64,000 nucleotides of DNA from an uncultured Blautia sp. (lineage in GTDB: Bacteria; Bacillota; Clostridia; Lachnospirales; Lachnospiraceae). Where the stretch lies: NCBI GenBank assembly GCA_934378195.1, contig CAKRPO010000001.1:121045-185044 (forward strand), written 5' to 3'. The position numbers and the translations under genes were made by a program. This document shows, piece after piece, positions 1 through 7,608 of the stretch (position 1 is its first letter; the number at the start of each line of letters is the position of its first letter). The notes beneath the pieces are model-generated. The model worked only from the letters and a program-made list of their open reading frames with translations, was not told the DNA's origin and did not search any database.

Positions 1-42
1 TCCCATGAATTGCTTTGACTGTCAAATTTTTTATCTGTAGAG

Positions 43-78
43 AAAAAAAAGATATCTGCTGGATTTCAACAGATATCT
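43..78 (-). terminator. Rho-independent terminator
   Basis: A perfect 9-bp hairpin (AGATATCTG at 50-58, CAGATATCT at 70-78) is followed on the minus strand by a run of eight T (43-50). It sits about 100 nt past the stop of the flippase gene and probably ends the hisH-hisF-ung-flippase transcript. Confidence 0.8.
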
Positions 79-87
79 CATATTTTC

Positions 88-123
88 AATTCAAGAATGC
101 CTCTGCATTCTTGCTGCGAGATG
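88..123. repeat. REP-like palindromic repeat, copy 1
   Basis: A 36-nt sequence matches 52409-52444 at 35 of 36 positions. Its core is a hairpin with 9-bp arms (CAAGAATGC at 92-100, GCATTCTTG at 105-113). There is no T-run, so it is not a terminator by itself. Two copies 52 kb apart in intergenic DNA suggest a dispersed REP/MITE-type family. Confidence 0.75.
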
Positions 124-178
124 GGAGTCATCTCACATCTGATATTATCTTTTACGCTGGAATCGTGTTCCTGTCTGA

Positions 179-1795
179 TCATCTTCGAACCTTCTGTGCG
201 ATCCGTACAAGGTACGCACCACCTGGTATTCTGGAGAGTCGCTCAGATGCAGTCTTATCCACCAGAATATAAACCAGGAAATATGCTGCCGCAGCCAGAA
301 TGATTGACACACCAAGGCAGATAATGTTGGATGGCAGAACAGCATGCAGTCCATAATAAACGCCTGCTGCCACAAGTCCCATCACTGCTGATGCGATCAA
401 CGGGCTTACATAGGCAGCCTTCCACGGATTCTTATAATCCAGATATTTTTTCATAAAGAAATCATTCATCACGCATACAACGACCGCATATACGATCATT
501 GCAACCAGCAACGCATAAATGCCAAGGTTTGTAAACATCAGAAGTGCAACAACTACCACTACATCGACGATCAGTGCCACTGCTGCCGTAATCATCGGAA
601 TCCTCGGTTTGCCGATTCCCTGCAGTACACCATTGGAAATATTGGACATGCCATTCAAAAGAATGGTAAAAGAACCAAGCATCAGAAGTTTGCTAGCCAC
701 GCCATTGGTGCCGCCAAAAAGCAAGGACACGATTGGCTGCGCAAGTACTGCAAGCCCAACAGCACACGGAATAGAAATAAACATTGAGAGCTGTACTGTC
801 TGATCTACTCTTTTTCTTGTTTCATCAATATCACCTGTCGCATACAGTGCAGAAACTTCCGGAATCATGGAAGTCGGTGCCGCACTGGAAAGTGTCAGTG
901 GTATATTGATAATACTCATGAAATAGGTTGCATACTCTGCGTACAACATGCTGATGGTATCTGCATCTACGCCATGTTTACCCATGATCTCCGAATACAG
1001 AACTCCATTCAGATAACCATTTATATTATAAATAAAAGAACTCAGGATGATTGGCGAAACGATCAGGATGATCAGTTTCAGGATTTCTCTATAAGACTCC
1101 TCTTCATGATAATGGTCATGTGCTACTCTTTTCTTAATGGCATTTCTGTTAACACCGTAGACAAGAAGCATAAACAAAAGCGCTGTCACAACACCTGCTG
1201 TCGTACCTACGGTAGAACCGGCTGCTCCCCATTTGGCAACACTTCCGTTGCTGCCATCTGCAAAGTATTTGATAAACATCCATGCTGCGATCAGGCTGAC
1301 AGCTGCATTAAAGATCTGTTCAAGAATCTGTGAGATTGAGGTCGGCATCATATTACGGTATGCCTGAAAATATCCTCTGTATACGCCCAGAATTCCGGAA
1401 AGAAAAATGGTCGGTGACAGAATCTGAAGAGCCAATATTGCATTTGGCTGGTTACTCGGGATAATAAATCTTGCCCCAAACAAACACACCAGGGCTACGA
1501 TCCCGCCTACAATTGCAGCATAAATCAGAGATCCGTGAAAAATTTTCTGGGCATTTTTGTAATCTTTTAAAGCTATTCGTTCTGAAATCAGTTTGGAAAC
1601 TGCCTGCGGAATACTGAAGGATGCAATCATCAGAAGAATCATATAGGCATTCTGGGCAAGGCTGATATAGCCCATTCCCATGTTACCTACAATTGAAGAA
1701 AGCGGGCTCTTATAGAGAAGACCAATGACTTTGGAAATCATTGCCGCGATCATCAAAAAGGATGCGTTTTTCACTAAGTTATTCTTCTGGTTCAT
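179..1795 (-). CDS. MOP-superfamily flippase (SpoVB/YtgP-like)
   Basis: Polytopic membrane protein of 538 aa with about 14 hydrophobic segments and the N-terminal pattern of polysaccharide-biosynthesis/MOP proteins (KNASFLMIAAMISKVIGLLY near residue 9). The family flips undecaprenyl-linked sugars across the membrane. Members of this size include SpoVB and the MurJ-type lipid II flippase YtgP. Which of these it is cannot be decided from sequence alone. It starts 2 nt after the ung stop codon, so it is the last gene of a hisH-hisF-ung-flippase transcript that ends in the hairpin at 43-78. Confidence 0.8.
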   Translation of the reverse strand: MNQKNNLVKNASFLMIAAMISKVIGLLYKSPLSSIVGNMGMGYISLAQNAYMILLMIASFSIPQAVSKLISERIALKDYKNAQKIFHGSLIYAAIVGGIVALVCLFGARFIIPSNQPNAILALQILSPTIFLSGILGVYRGYFQAYRNMMPTSISQILEQIFNAAVSLIAAWMFIKYFADGSNGSVAKWGAAGSTVGTTAGVVTALLFMLLVYGVNRNAIKKRVAHDHYHEEESYREILKLIILIVSPIILSSFIYNINGYLNGVLYSEIMGKHGVDADTISMLYAEYATYFMSIINIPLTLSSAAPTSMIPEVSALYATGDIDETRKRVDQTVQLSMFISIPCAVGLAVLAQPIVSLLFGGTNGVASKLLMLGSFTILLNGMSNISNGVLQGIGKPRIPMITAAVALIVDVVVVVALLMFTNLGIYALLVAMIVYAVVVCVMNDFFMKKYLDYKNPWKAAYVSPLIASAVMGLVAAGVYYGLHAVLPSNIICLGVSIILAAAAYFLVYILVDKTASERLSRIPGGAYLVRIAQKVRR

Positions 1796-1797
1796 GT

Positions 1798-2493
1798 TTA
1801 CTCCTTAATTTCCTGTTGTTCTTTATTTTCAATCTGCCAGTCGATTGGCTCCAGACCATTCTGAATCAGAAATTCATTTGTTTTGCTGAAATGTCTGCAT
1901 CCGAAAAAGCCCCTGTACGCAGAAAGCGGGCTTGGATGTGGTGCTTCCAGAATCAGATGCTTCGGATTATTCAACATAGATTTCTTCATCTGCGCCGGAC
2001 GTCCCCAAAGCAAAAATACAATCGGCCGATCCTGTTCATTCAGGATACGGATTGCTGCATCGGTAAACTGTTCCCAGCCAATACCTCTGTGAGAATTTGC
2101 CTGATGGGCACGTACAGTCAGAACTGTATTGAGCATCAACACACCCTGTCTGGCCCATTTTTCCAGATAACCATTATCCGGAATATAGCAGCCCAGATCA
2201 TCATGTAGTTCCTGATAGATGTTGACCAGTGACGGCGGAATCTCTACATCGTTCTTTACAGAAAAGCACAGGCCGTGCGCCTGTCCGTCATTATGATACG
2301 GGTCCTGGCCAAGAATCACAACCTTAACCTGACTTAACGGTGTAAAATGGAATGCATTAAACATATCATCCGCAGGCGGGAAAATCTTGTGTGTCTGATA
2401 TTCCTGCATGACTGTTTTATATAGTTTCGTGTAATATGGCTGATGAAATTCACCCTTCAGTGCTTCCAGCCACTCTCCTGATAAAGGAGCCAT
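1798..2493 (-). CDS. ung: Uracil-DNA glycosylase (family 1)
   Basis: Protein of 231 aa, normal length for Ung. It removes uracil from DNA to start base-excision repair. The water-activating motif GQDPYH places Asp at residue 64, the same number as in E. coli Ung. The C-terminal HPSPLSAYRG motif carries the second catalytic His and the DNA-intercalating loop. The start is ATG close behind hisF (14-nt gap), so it is translated from the his-led transcript. Confidence 0.96.
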   Translation of the reverse strand: MAPLSGEWLEALKGEFHQPYYTKLYKTVMQEYQTHKIFPPADDMFNAFHFTPLSQVKVVILGQDPYHNDGQAHGLCFSVKNDVEIPPSLVNIYQELHDDLGCYIPDNGYLEKWARQGVLMLNTVLTVRAHQANSHRGIGWEQFTDAAIRILNEQDRPIVFLLWGRPAQMKKSMLNNPKHLILEAPHPSPLSAYRGFFGCRHFSKTNEFLIQNGLEPIDWQIENKEQQEIKE

Positions 2494-2507
2494 GTTCCTT
2501 TCACCTC

Positions 2508-3266
2508 TTATCTTCTTACGGAGATTCCTTTTTCTGCCAGATAATCCTTTACCTCGCTGATCTCCAGTTCTTTGTAATGAAATAATGACGCTGCAAGCGC
2601 CGCATCTGCTCCGCCCTCTGTCAGTGCATCATAGAAATGTTCCAGTGTGCCAGCTCCGCCAGATGCAATGACCGGAATACTGACTGCATCTGCGATTGCG
2701 CGGGTCAGCTCAATATCATATCCGGCTTTCGTTCCATCACAGTCCATACTGGTAAGAAGGATCTCACCTGCTCCAAGAGCTTCAGCCTTCTTTGCCCATT
2801 CAATCGCATCCAGACCGGTATCCAGGCGTCCACCATGCTTGTATATATTCCAACCGCCGTCTGGTCTTCTCTTGGCATCAATGGCAAGTACCACACACTG
2901 GCTGCCAAATTTGTCAGCCGCCTCACGAATCAGCTCCGGACGATCAATCGCTGCCGAATTAACCGAGATCTTGTCTGCTCCTTCACGAAGAAGTTTCTTA
3001 AAATCTTCCACGGTACGAATCCCACCACCTACGGTAAACGGGATAAATACACAGGCTGCAACCTTACGCACCATATCAACAACGGTATCACGTTCTTCAC
3101 AGGATGCTGTGATATCCAGAAAGACAAGCTCATCAGCGCCTGCAGCATCATACGCCTTTGCAATCTCAACCGGATCACCTGCATCCTTGAGATCCACAAA
3201 ATTTACGCCCTTTACCACACGTCCATTATTGACATCCAGGCAGGGAATGATTCTCTTTGTAAACAT
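2508..3266 (-). CDS. hisF: Imidazole glycerol phosphate synthase, cyclase subunit
   Basis: TIM-barrel cyclase of 252 aa, the usual HisF length. With HisH it converts PRFAR and ammonia into imidazole glycerol phosphate and AICAR in histidine synthesis. The acid-base pair is present: Asp11 in CLDV and a second Asp in the AIDAKR segment. I chose the ATG at 3266 over an upstream in-frame ATG because it has a GGAGGG-type ribosome site and gives the canonical start [12 protein letters not shown]. The hisH stop codon lies 1 nt upstream, so translation is probably coupled. No other his genes are in the window. Confidence 0.96.
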   Translation of the reverse strand: MFTKRIIPCLDVNNGRVVKGVNFVDLKDAGDPVEIAKAYDAAGADELVFLDITASCEERDTVVDMVRKVAACVFIPFTVGGGIRTVEDFKKLLREGADKISVNSAAIDRPELIREAADKFGSQCVVLAIDAKRRPDGGWNIYKHGGRLDTGLDAIEWAKKAEALGAGEILLTSMDCDGTKAGYDIELTRAIADAVSIPVIASGGAGTLEHFYDALTEGGADAALAASLFHYKELEISEVKDYLAEKGISVRR

Positions 3267-3267
3267 C

Positions 3268-3888
3268 TCAGTTCCCCTCCTTTTCAAGTCTCGCAAAATT
3301 TTCCAGAATCTTAAGTCCATATCTGCTGCTCTTCTCCGGATGAAACTGGCAGGCAAATACATTTTCCTTTTCTACAGAAGCATGGATCGTTGTACCGTAA
3401 TCAGTCACTGCTTTTACAATCTCCGGCTCTTCTGCCTGCAGATAATAAGAATGTACAAAATATACATATGTATCTTCCGGAACGTCTCGGAACAGTCTGC
3501 CATCATTCTGAAGATGCAAAGAATTCCATCCCATATGCGGAATCTTCAATCCTGCTGCGGGTGGGATTCTCAAAATCTTACCTTTCAGAACACCAAGACC
3601 CTCTACATTCGGGCTTTCCTCGCTGCTTTCAAAAAGAAGCTGCAGTCCCAGGCAGATTCCAAGAAACGGTGTATTATTTTTCACCATATCTTTAATTACC
3701 GGAACCAGGTGATATCTGTGCAGATTTTCCATTGCCTGACCAAAGCTCCCAACGCCCGGAAGAATGACTTTATCTGCTTTCAAAAGCACCTCCGGGTCTC
3801 TGGAAACAGCAGTCTCCTCACCGAGGTATGCAAGTGCCTTTTCTACGCTGCGGATATTACCGGCATCATAGTCAATAATTCCTATCAT
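3268..3888 (-). CDS. hisH: Imidazole glycerol phosphate synthase, glutaminase subunit
   Basis: Class I glutamine amidotransferase of 206 aa that supplies ammonia to HisF. The nucleophile is Cys79 in LGICLGLQ, and the catalytic His/Glu pair is in FHPEKS near the C-terminus. The start at 3888 gives the family start [11 protein letters not shown]. An upstream ATG at 3936 is rejected because it falls at the edge of the preceding terminator. A possible -10 (TATACT, minus strand, 3930-3925) lies between that terminator and the gene, though the matching -35 is poor. Confidence 0.95.
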   Translation of the reverse strand: MIGIIDYDAGNIRSVEKALAYLGEETAVSRDPEVLLKADKVILPGVGSFGQAMENLHRYHLVPVIKDMVKNNTPFLGICLGLQLLFESSEESPNVEGLGVLKGKILRIPPAAGLKIPHMGWNSLHLQNDGRLFRDVPEDTYVYFVHSYYLQAEEPEIVKAVTDYGTTIHASVEKENVFACQFHPEKSSRYGLKILENFARLEKEGN

Positions 3889-3934
3889 TTGTCTCTCACA
3901 TCCTGTCTTTATTGATATTATTTTAGTATAACCC

Positions 3935-3980
3935 AAAAAAAGACAGATGCAAAGCTATTTCTTAACATCTGTCTTTTTTT
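3935..3980 (-). terminator. Bidirectional terminator after the two-component operon
   Basis: Perfect stem of 15 bp including the A/T tails (3935-3949 with 3966-3980), flanked by seven A and seven T. It lies 8 nt past the kinase stop codon and insulates hisH from read-through. Confidence 0.9.
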
Positions 3981-3988
3981 GTACTGTT

Positions 3989-5530
3989 TTACTGATTCTT
4001 CCTGTCCAGGGTAAACCAGAATTCTACACCATTGTCATAATTCTGCACTCCATACTGCTGATGAAGTCCTTCCATGATTGCTTTGACGATCGATAAGCCA
4101 ATACCGCTTCCTCCATATTCTCTGGTCCTTGCCTTATCAACCTTGTAGAATTTGTTCCAGAGATTTGGAATATCAGCTTCCGGTATCGGTGTACCGGTAT
4201 TAAATACCGTTACTTTGACATGGTCTTTCTCTGTCAGGACACGAATCTCAATCTCACAGTCGCCATCCAGATGGTTTAATGCGTTGCTTGTATAATTCGT
4301 CACGACTTCTTCAATCTTGAATTCATCCGCCCATACATAGATTGGTTTTTCTGCCTGAAAACTGACTTTTGCCTCTTTCTGCTGAATCATAATATCCATA
4401 GACTGCAGCACACCTCTGATCAGGCTGACAATGTCGAAACGCTCTACTGTCATTTCATCTCTGCCTGATTCCAGCTGATTCAATGTCAGAAGATTACGAA
4501 CCAGTTTATTCATCTTAGCTGCTTCATCCATAATGACATCACAGTAAAATTCCCGGCTTTCCGGATCATCAGAAATATTTTCTTTCAGACCTTCTGCATA
4601 TCCCTGCACCAGAGCAATCGGTGTCTTCAGCTCGTGAGAAACGTTATTCAAAAATTCCTGCCGCATCTGATCGATTCGTTCTTTATTCTCGATGTCCTTC
4701 TGAAGCTCGTTATTCGCCGATTTCAATTCCGAAATCGTCTTTTCCAGCTGTGCAGACATACGGTTAAAATTTTCGCCCAATTCATCAATCTCATTTCCTG
4801 CATGGCTCTGATATTTCGCATCAAAATCAAGTTCGCTCATCTTTGTAGAAAGAAGTGTCAGTTCGCTGATCGGACGTGTGATCCTTTTCGTCACAAACCA
4901 GATCACAAAACCACTGGCCACGATGATCATAATACCCACATAGAAATAAAATTTGTTGGAAATGGAAACACTCTCCCGGATACTTTCCAATGGTGTACGA
5001 ATCAAAAAATAACAGCCATTCTCCAGTTCTCCCCAGCTCTCCACGTATTCCATTCCTGCAAAACGGTCCCGTACCTGCTGAATCACATAATTATCACATT
5101 GCTGAAGTGTCTTGGTATGATCATCCTTCTTCTGGTCCAGATCATAAGCATATCCGATCAGTCTCGCCTCAAGAAGATCTTCATTACTTCCGACAGAGCA
5201 TACAATCTGACCATCTGCCGTGATCACGATCCAGGTCAGGTTATTCTCTGAACTGTCTTTAAACATCTCATCTGAGATTTCCGCATTACAGTTTCCATCT
5301 GAATCCGTCGTCATCTGCAGCGACTCCAGATTCTTTACTGCTTCCTGAAGTACATCTGTTTTCTTACTGATATAGTAATGTTCCAGAAACAGCCCATTGA
5401 TCACTGTCGTAATCACCATAGACAGCAACAGCAGCCCAATGAACCAGAACTCAATCTGTCGTCTCAGCGGATGAAATTTCTTTTTTCCTGATCTGTTCTT
5501 TTTTGCTGCTTTGTCCTTCTCTGGTTTCAT
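3989..5530 (-). CDS. Sensor histidine kinase
   Basis: Membrane sensor kinase of 513 aa. A basic N-terminus is followed by TM1 (about residues 29-50), an extracytoplasmic sensor domain of about 145 residues, TM2 (about 195-215), HAMP, and a HisKA domain with the phospho-acceptor in SHELKTP. The HATPase domain shows an N-box (NYTSNALNHL), a G1 box with T in place of D-x-G spacing (FNTGTPIP) and a G2 box (GGSGIGLSIV). The signal is unknown. Its start overlaps the stop of the response regulator by 4 nt, so the pair is co-translated. Confidence 0.92.
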   Translation of the reverse strand: MKPEKDKAAKKNRSGKKKFHPLRRQIEFWFIGLLLLSMVITTVINGLFLEHYYISKKTDVLQEAVKNLESLQMTTDSDGNCNAEISDEMFKDSSENNLTWIVITADGQIVCSVGSNEDLLEARLIGYAYDLDQKKDDHTKTLQQCDNYVIQQVRDRFAGMEYVESWGELENGCYFLIRTPLESIRESVSISNKFYFYVGIMIIVASGFVIWFVTKRITRPISELTLLSTKMSELDFDAKYQSHAGNEIDELGENFNRMSAQLEKTISELKSANNELQKDIENKERIDQMRQEFLNNVSHELKTPIALVQGYAEGLKENISDDPESREFYCDVIMDEAAKMNKLVRNLLTLNQLESGRDEMTVERFDIVSLIRGVLQSMDIMIQQKEAKVSFQAEKPIYVWADEFKIEEVVTNYTSNALNHLDGDCEIEIRVLTEKDHVKVTVFNTGTPIPEADIPNLWNKFYKVDKARTREYGGSGIGLSIVKAIMEGLHQQYGVQNYDNGVEFWFTLDRKNQ

Positions 5531-6210
5531 GCCTCATCTACCTCAAATTTATAGCCCATGCCCCAGACAGTTTTGATGTATTCACCTTTCTCGCCCATTT
5601 TGCTTCGAAGCTTCTTGACATGTGTATCAATTGTACGGGCATCTCCGAAGTAATCATAATTCCATACAGAGTTCAGAATCTTTTCTCTGGAAAGTGCAAT
5701 TCCCTGATTTTCCAGGAAATATGTCAGAAGTTCAAATTCCTTAAAGCTAAGTTCCATTGGCTTGCCATCAACACTCGCCTGATGTGCAGATTTATCAATC
5801 ACAATACCACCCGCTGAAAGTATATCGTTGCCGGCATCCTGACCGGTTCTTCGGAGAATTGCCTCAACCCTGGCTACCAGAATCTTAGGACTGAATGGTT
5901 TGGAAATATATTCATCCACACCAAGATCAAATCCAAGAAGTTCATCTCTCTCATCACCTCTTGCGGTCAGCATAATGATCGGCACTTTGGAATTCTTACG
6001 AATCTCACGGCAGACTTCCCATCCATCCATCTTTGGCATCATGACATCCAGAATGAGAAGCGCTATATCTTTTTCTTCATAAAAAATATCCATTGCTTCT
6101 TCACCGTCTCCGGCTTCCAGCACATGAAAATTTTTCTTTTCAAGGAAATCCTTCACAAGCTTACGCATACGACTTTCATCATCTACTACAAGAATCTTTG
6201 GGGCTTCCAT
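5527..6210 (-). CDS. OmpR-family response regulator
   Basis: DNA-binding response regulator of 227 aa. The receiver domain has acidic residues at positions 10-11 (VVDDE), the phospho-acceptor Asp55 in LILDVMMP, the switch Thr in MLTARGDE and the conserved Lys in SKPF. A winged-helix domain follows, with the typical LSREKILNSVW and RTIDTHVKKLR segments. It pairs with the kinase that overlaps it by 4 nt. No target site is obvious in the window. Confidence 0.94.
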   Translation of the reverse strand: MEAPKILVVDDESRMRKLVKDFLEKKNFHVLEAGDGEEAMDIFYEEKDIALLILDVMMPKMDGWEVCREIRKNSKVPIIMLTARGDERDELLGFDLGVDEYISKPFSPKILVARVEAILRRTGQDAGNDILSAGGIVIDKSAHQASVDGKPMELSFKEFELLTYFLENQGIALSREKILNSVWNYDYFGDARTIDTHVKKLRSKMGEKGEYIKTVWGMGYKFEVDEA

Positions 6211-6349
6211 TTTTCATTCCTCCATCAAACGTTTACTTTTATTTGTTTTTTATCTTAACAGAGATTTATGTAAGTTTTGTGAACGGATAAAAGAAATTTT
6301 TCCGGAATTGAAATAAAACGTCAAGTCTGCTTCAAATTATCATACAATC

Positions 6350-6389
6350 GAAAAAAAGCCGGAAGCCAGTCAATCCGGCCTCCGGTTTT
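6350..6389 (-). terminator. Terminator of the flavodoxin operon
   Basis: On the minus strand a GC-rich stem (CCGGAGGCC with GGCTTCCGG, one mismatch) is followed by a run of T (complement of 6351-6357). It lies 36 nt beyond the flavodoxin stop. Confidence 0.85.
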
Positions 6390-6424
6390 GTATCATCCTG
6401 CTTTACTGTCTGAATGACCTAAGA

Positions 6425-6847
6425 TCAGGCAAGTGCTTTTCCAAGTGCTTTGCAGTTTTCCACTGCTTCATCATCCGGCTCTTCCTGGCAGATCACACCG
6501 TCTGCAACCAGAACTGCACCATCTTCTTTGCATTTGTCTTCCCAGTTATGCATCCATTCACCATCTCCCCAGCCAAAGGATCCGAAAAGACCAATCTTTT
6601 TGCCGGAAAGTTTTGCTTCGCAGTCATTAAACATTGGCTCAAATTCATCTTCTTCCAGCACTTCATCTCCCATTGCCGGACAACCAAATGCAATTGCATC
6701 AAATTCATTTACTTTATCCACAGAAAAATCAGCTGTTTCAAAAGTTGTAACTTCTGCACCTGCTGCTTTTGCTCCCTCAGCAACTGCATTTGCCATAGCT
6801 TCTGTGTTTCCTGTAGAACTCCAATATACTACTGCTACTTTACTCAT
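6425..6847 (-). CDS. Flavodoxin
   Basis: Short-chain flavodoxin of 140 aa. The FMN phosphate loop SSTGNTEAMA is at residues 10-19, and the protein keeps the acidic character and the GSFGWGDGEW segment of clostridial flavodoxins. Flavodoxins replace ferredoxin as low-potential electron carriers, especially when iron is short. It lies 25 nt behind the DUF3793 gene and shares its promoter, which carries two palindromic operators. That context supports iron-regulated expression (inference). Confidence 0.94.
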   Translation of the reverse strand: MSKVAVVYWSSTGNTEAMANAVAEGAKAAGAEVTTFETADFSVDKVNEFDAIAFGCPAMGDEVLEEDEFEPMFNDCEAKLSGKKIGLFGSFGWGDGEWMHNWEDKCKEDGAVLVADGVICQEEPDDEAVENCKALGKALA

Positions 6848-6872
6848 CTTACTTTACCTTGTCCTTTCTTAT

Positions 6873-7424
6873 TTATGCTGCAACGGTCAACTGAATAATC
6901 GATCTGCCATCTGCAAACAACCGTCTGTAGATTTCAGAACATTTCTTCAGTTTTCTGAAAAGCATCCGAGTCTTCTGTTCGTCTCCGTACACTTTCCAGA
7001 TCCCGCAACACTTGTAATTTTTGCCTTTCTGTTCAATAAAACCAGTTACATCATCAAGAGGATATCCAAGAAAGAGCCCTACTTCATGTGGAAAACATTC
7101 ATTTTCAAAAAATTTTTCCTGAAGCTGTCGGATACAACAGTCTGTTTCCTGGCATTCGTACCCACAGTTTTTCAACAAAACACATGCTCCTTCACCATGC
7201 AGATCCTGTTCTAGTTTCTTTTTGCGATAAACATAGACCAGAGCCTTGTACTCACTCGTTCTGAGTACTTCCACAAAAACGCCTTTATTATTCAATTTTA
7301 TGTTTTCTTCTTCAATTTCTTTGTAAAGTTCTTCCCTGTTCTCAGGTGTATAAGTAAACATATTCGCAGTCTTAATTCCTGCCAGCGTAGGCGCACAATG
7401 TGCAATGATTTCTGCTTCTAACAT
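6873..7424 (-). CDS. DUF3793 family protein
   Basis: Cytosolic protein of 183 aa, rich in Cys (CGYECQETDCC and YKCCGIWKVYG). It matches my memory of the DUF3793 family, whose hallmark is the stretch HEVGLFLGYPLDDVTGFI. The function is not established. The family is common in clostridia beside flavodoxin or iron-transport genes. It is first in a two-gene operon with flavodoxin. A link to iron shortage is an inference from context and from the operators upstream. Confidence 0.8.
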   Translation of the reverse strand: MLEAEIIAHCAPTLAGIKTANMFTYTPENREELYKEIEEENIKLNNKGVFVEVLRTSEYKALVYVYRKKKLEQDLHGEGACVLLKNCGYECQETDCCIRQLQEKFFENECFPHEVGLFLGYPLDDVTGFIEQKGKNYKCCGIWKVYGDEQKTRMLFRKLKKCSEIYRRLFADGRSIIQLTVAA

Positions 7425-7442
7425 ATCTGCATCTCCCGTTAA

Positions 7443-7456
7443 TTAGTTGTGTCTAA
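7443..7456. promoter_or_regulatory. Palindromic operator, distal copy
   Basis: TTAG-N6-CTAA (TTAGTTGTGTCTAA) in the 5' leader, 19 nt upstream of the DUF3793 start. The proximal copy at 7509-7522 has the same half-sites and spacing, and the two centres are 66 bp apart. The half-sites resemble DtxR/IdeR-type metal-repressor boxes (TTAGG...CCTAA) more than a classical Fur box. The regulator is not known. Confidence 0.55.
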
Positions 7457-7507
7457 CCTATGATTTTAAATTTACGGATATGTTCCCATACCCGTAAACT
7501 CGTTTGT

Positions 7508-7559
7508 GTTAGTCATTTCTAACTGATATGATAGTACAATATTTCCTGCTCGCTGTCAA
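7508..7559 (-). promoter_or_regulatory. Promoter with overlapping palindromic operator
   Basis: Minus-strand promoter: -35 TTGACA (7559-7554), 17-bp spacer, -10 TACTAT (7536-7531). The palindrome GTTAG-N6-CTAAC at 7508-7523 covers the expected start site, the ideal place for a repressor. It drives the DUF3793-flavodoxin operon. Confidence 0.7.
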
Positions 7560-7608
7560 GAGTTTTTTGAATTTAACTTTTCATATTTTCTGCATTCTCA
7601 AAATGCTG

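Noticed and set aside
92-113. Palindrome as terminator or CRISPR repeat
   Set aside because: No T-run follows, and only two distant copies exist, without spacers.
2647-3915. 422-codon plus-strand ORF across hisF/hisH
   Set aside because: It lies antisense to two certain genes and has a Ser/Ala/Arg-rich shadow composition with no motif.
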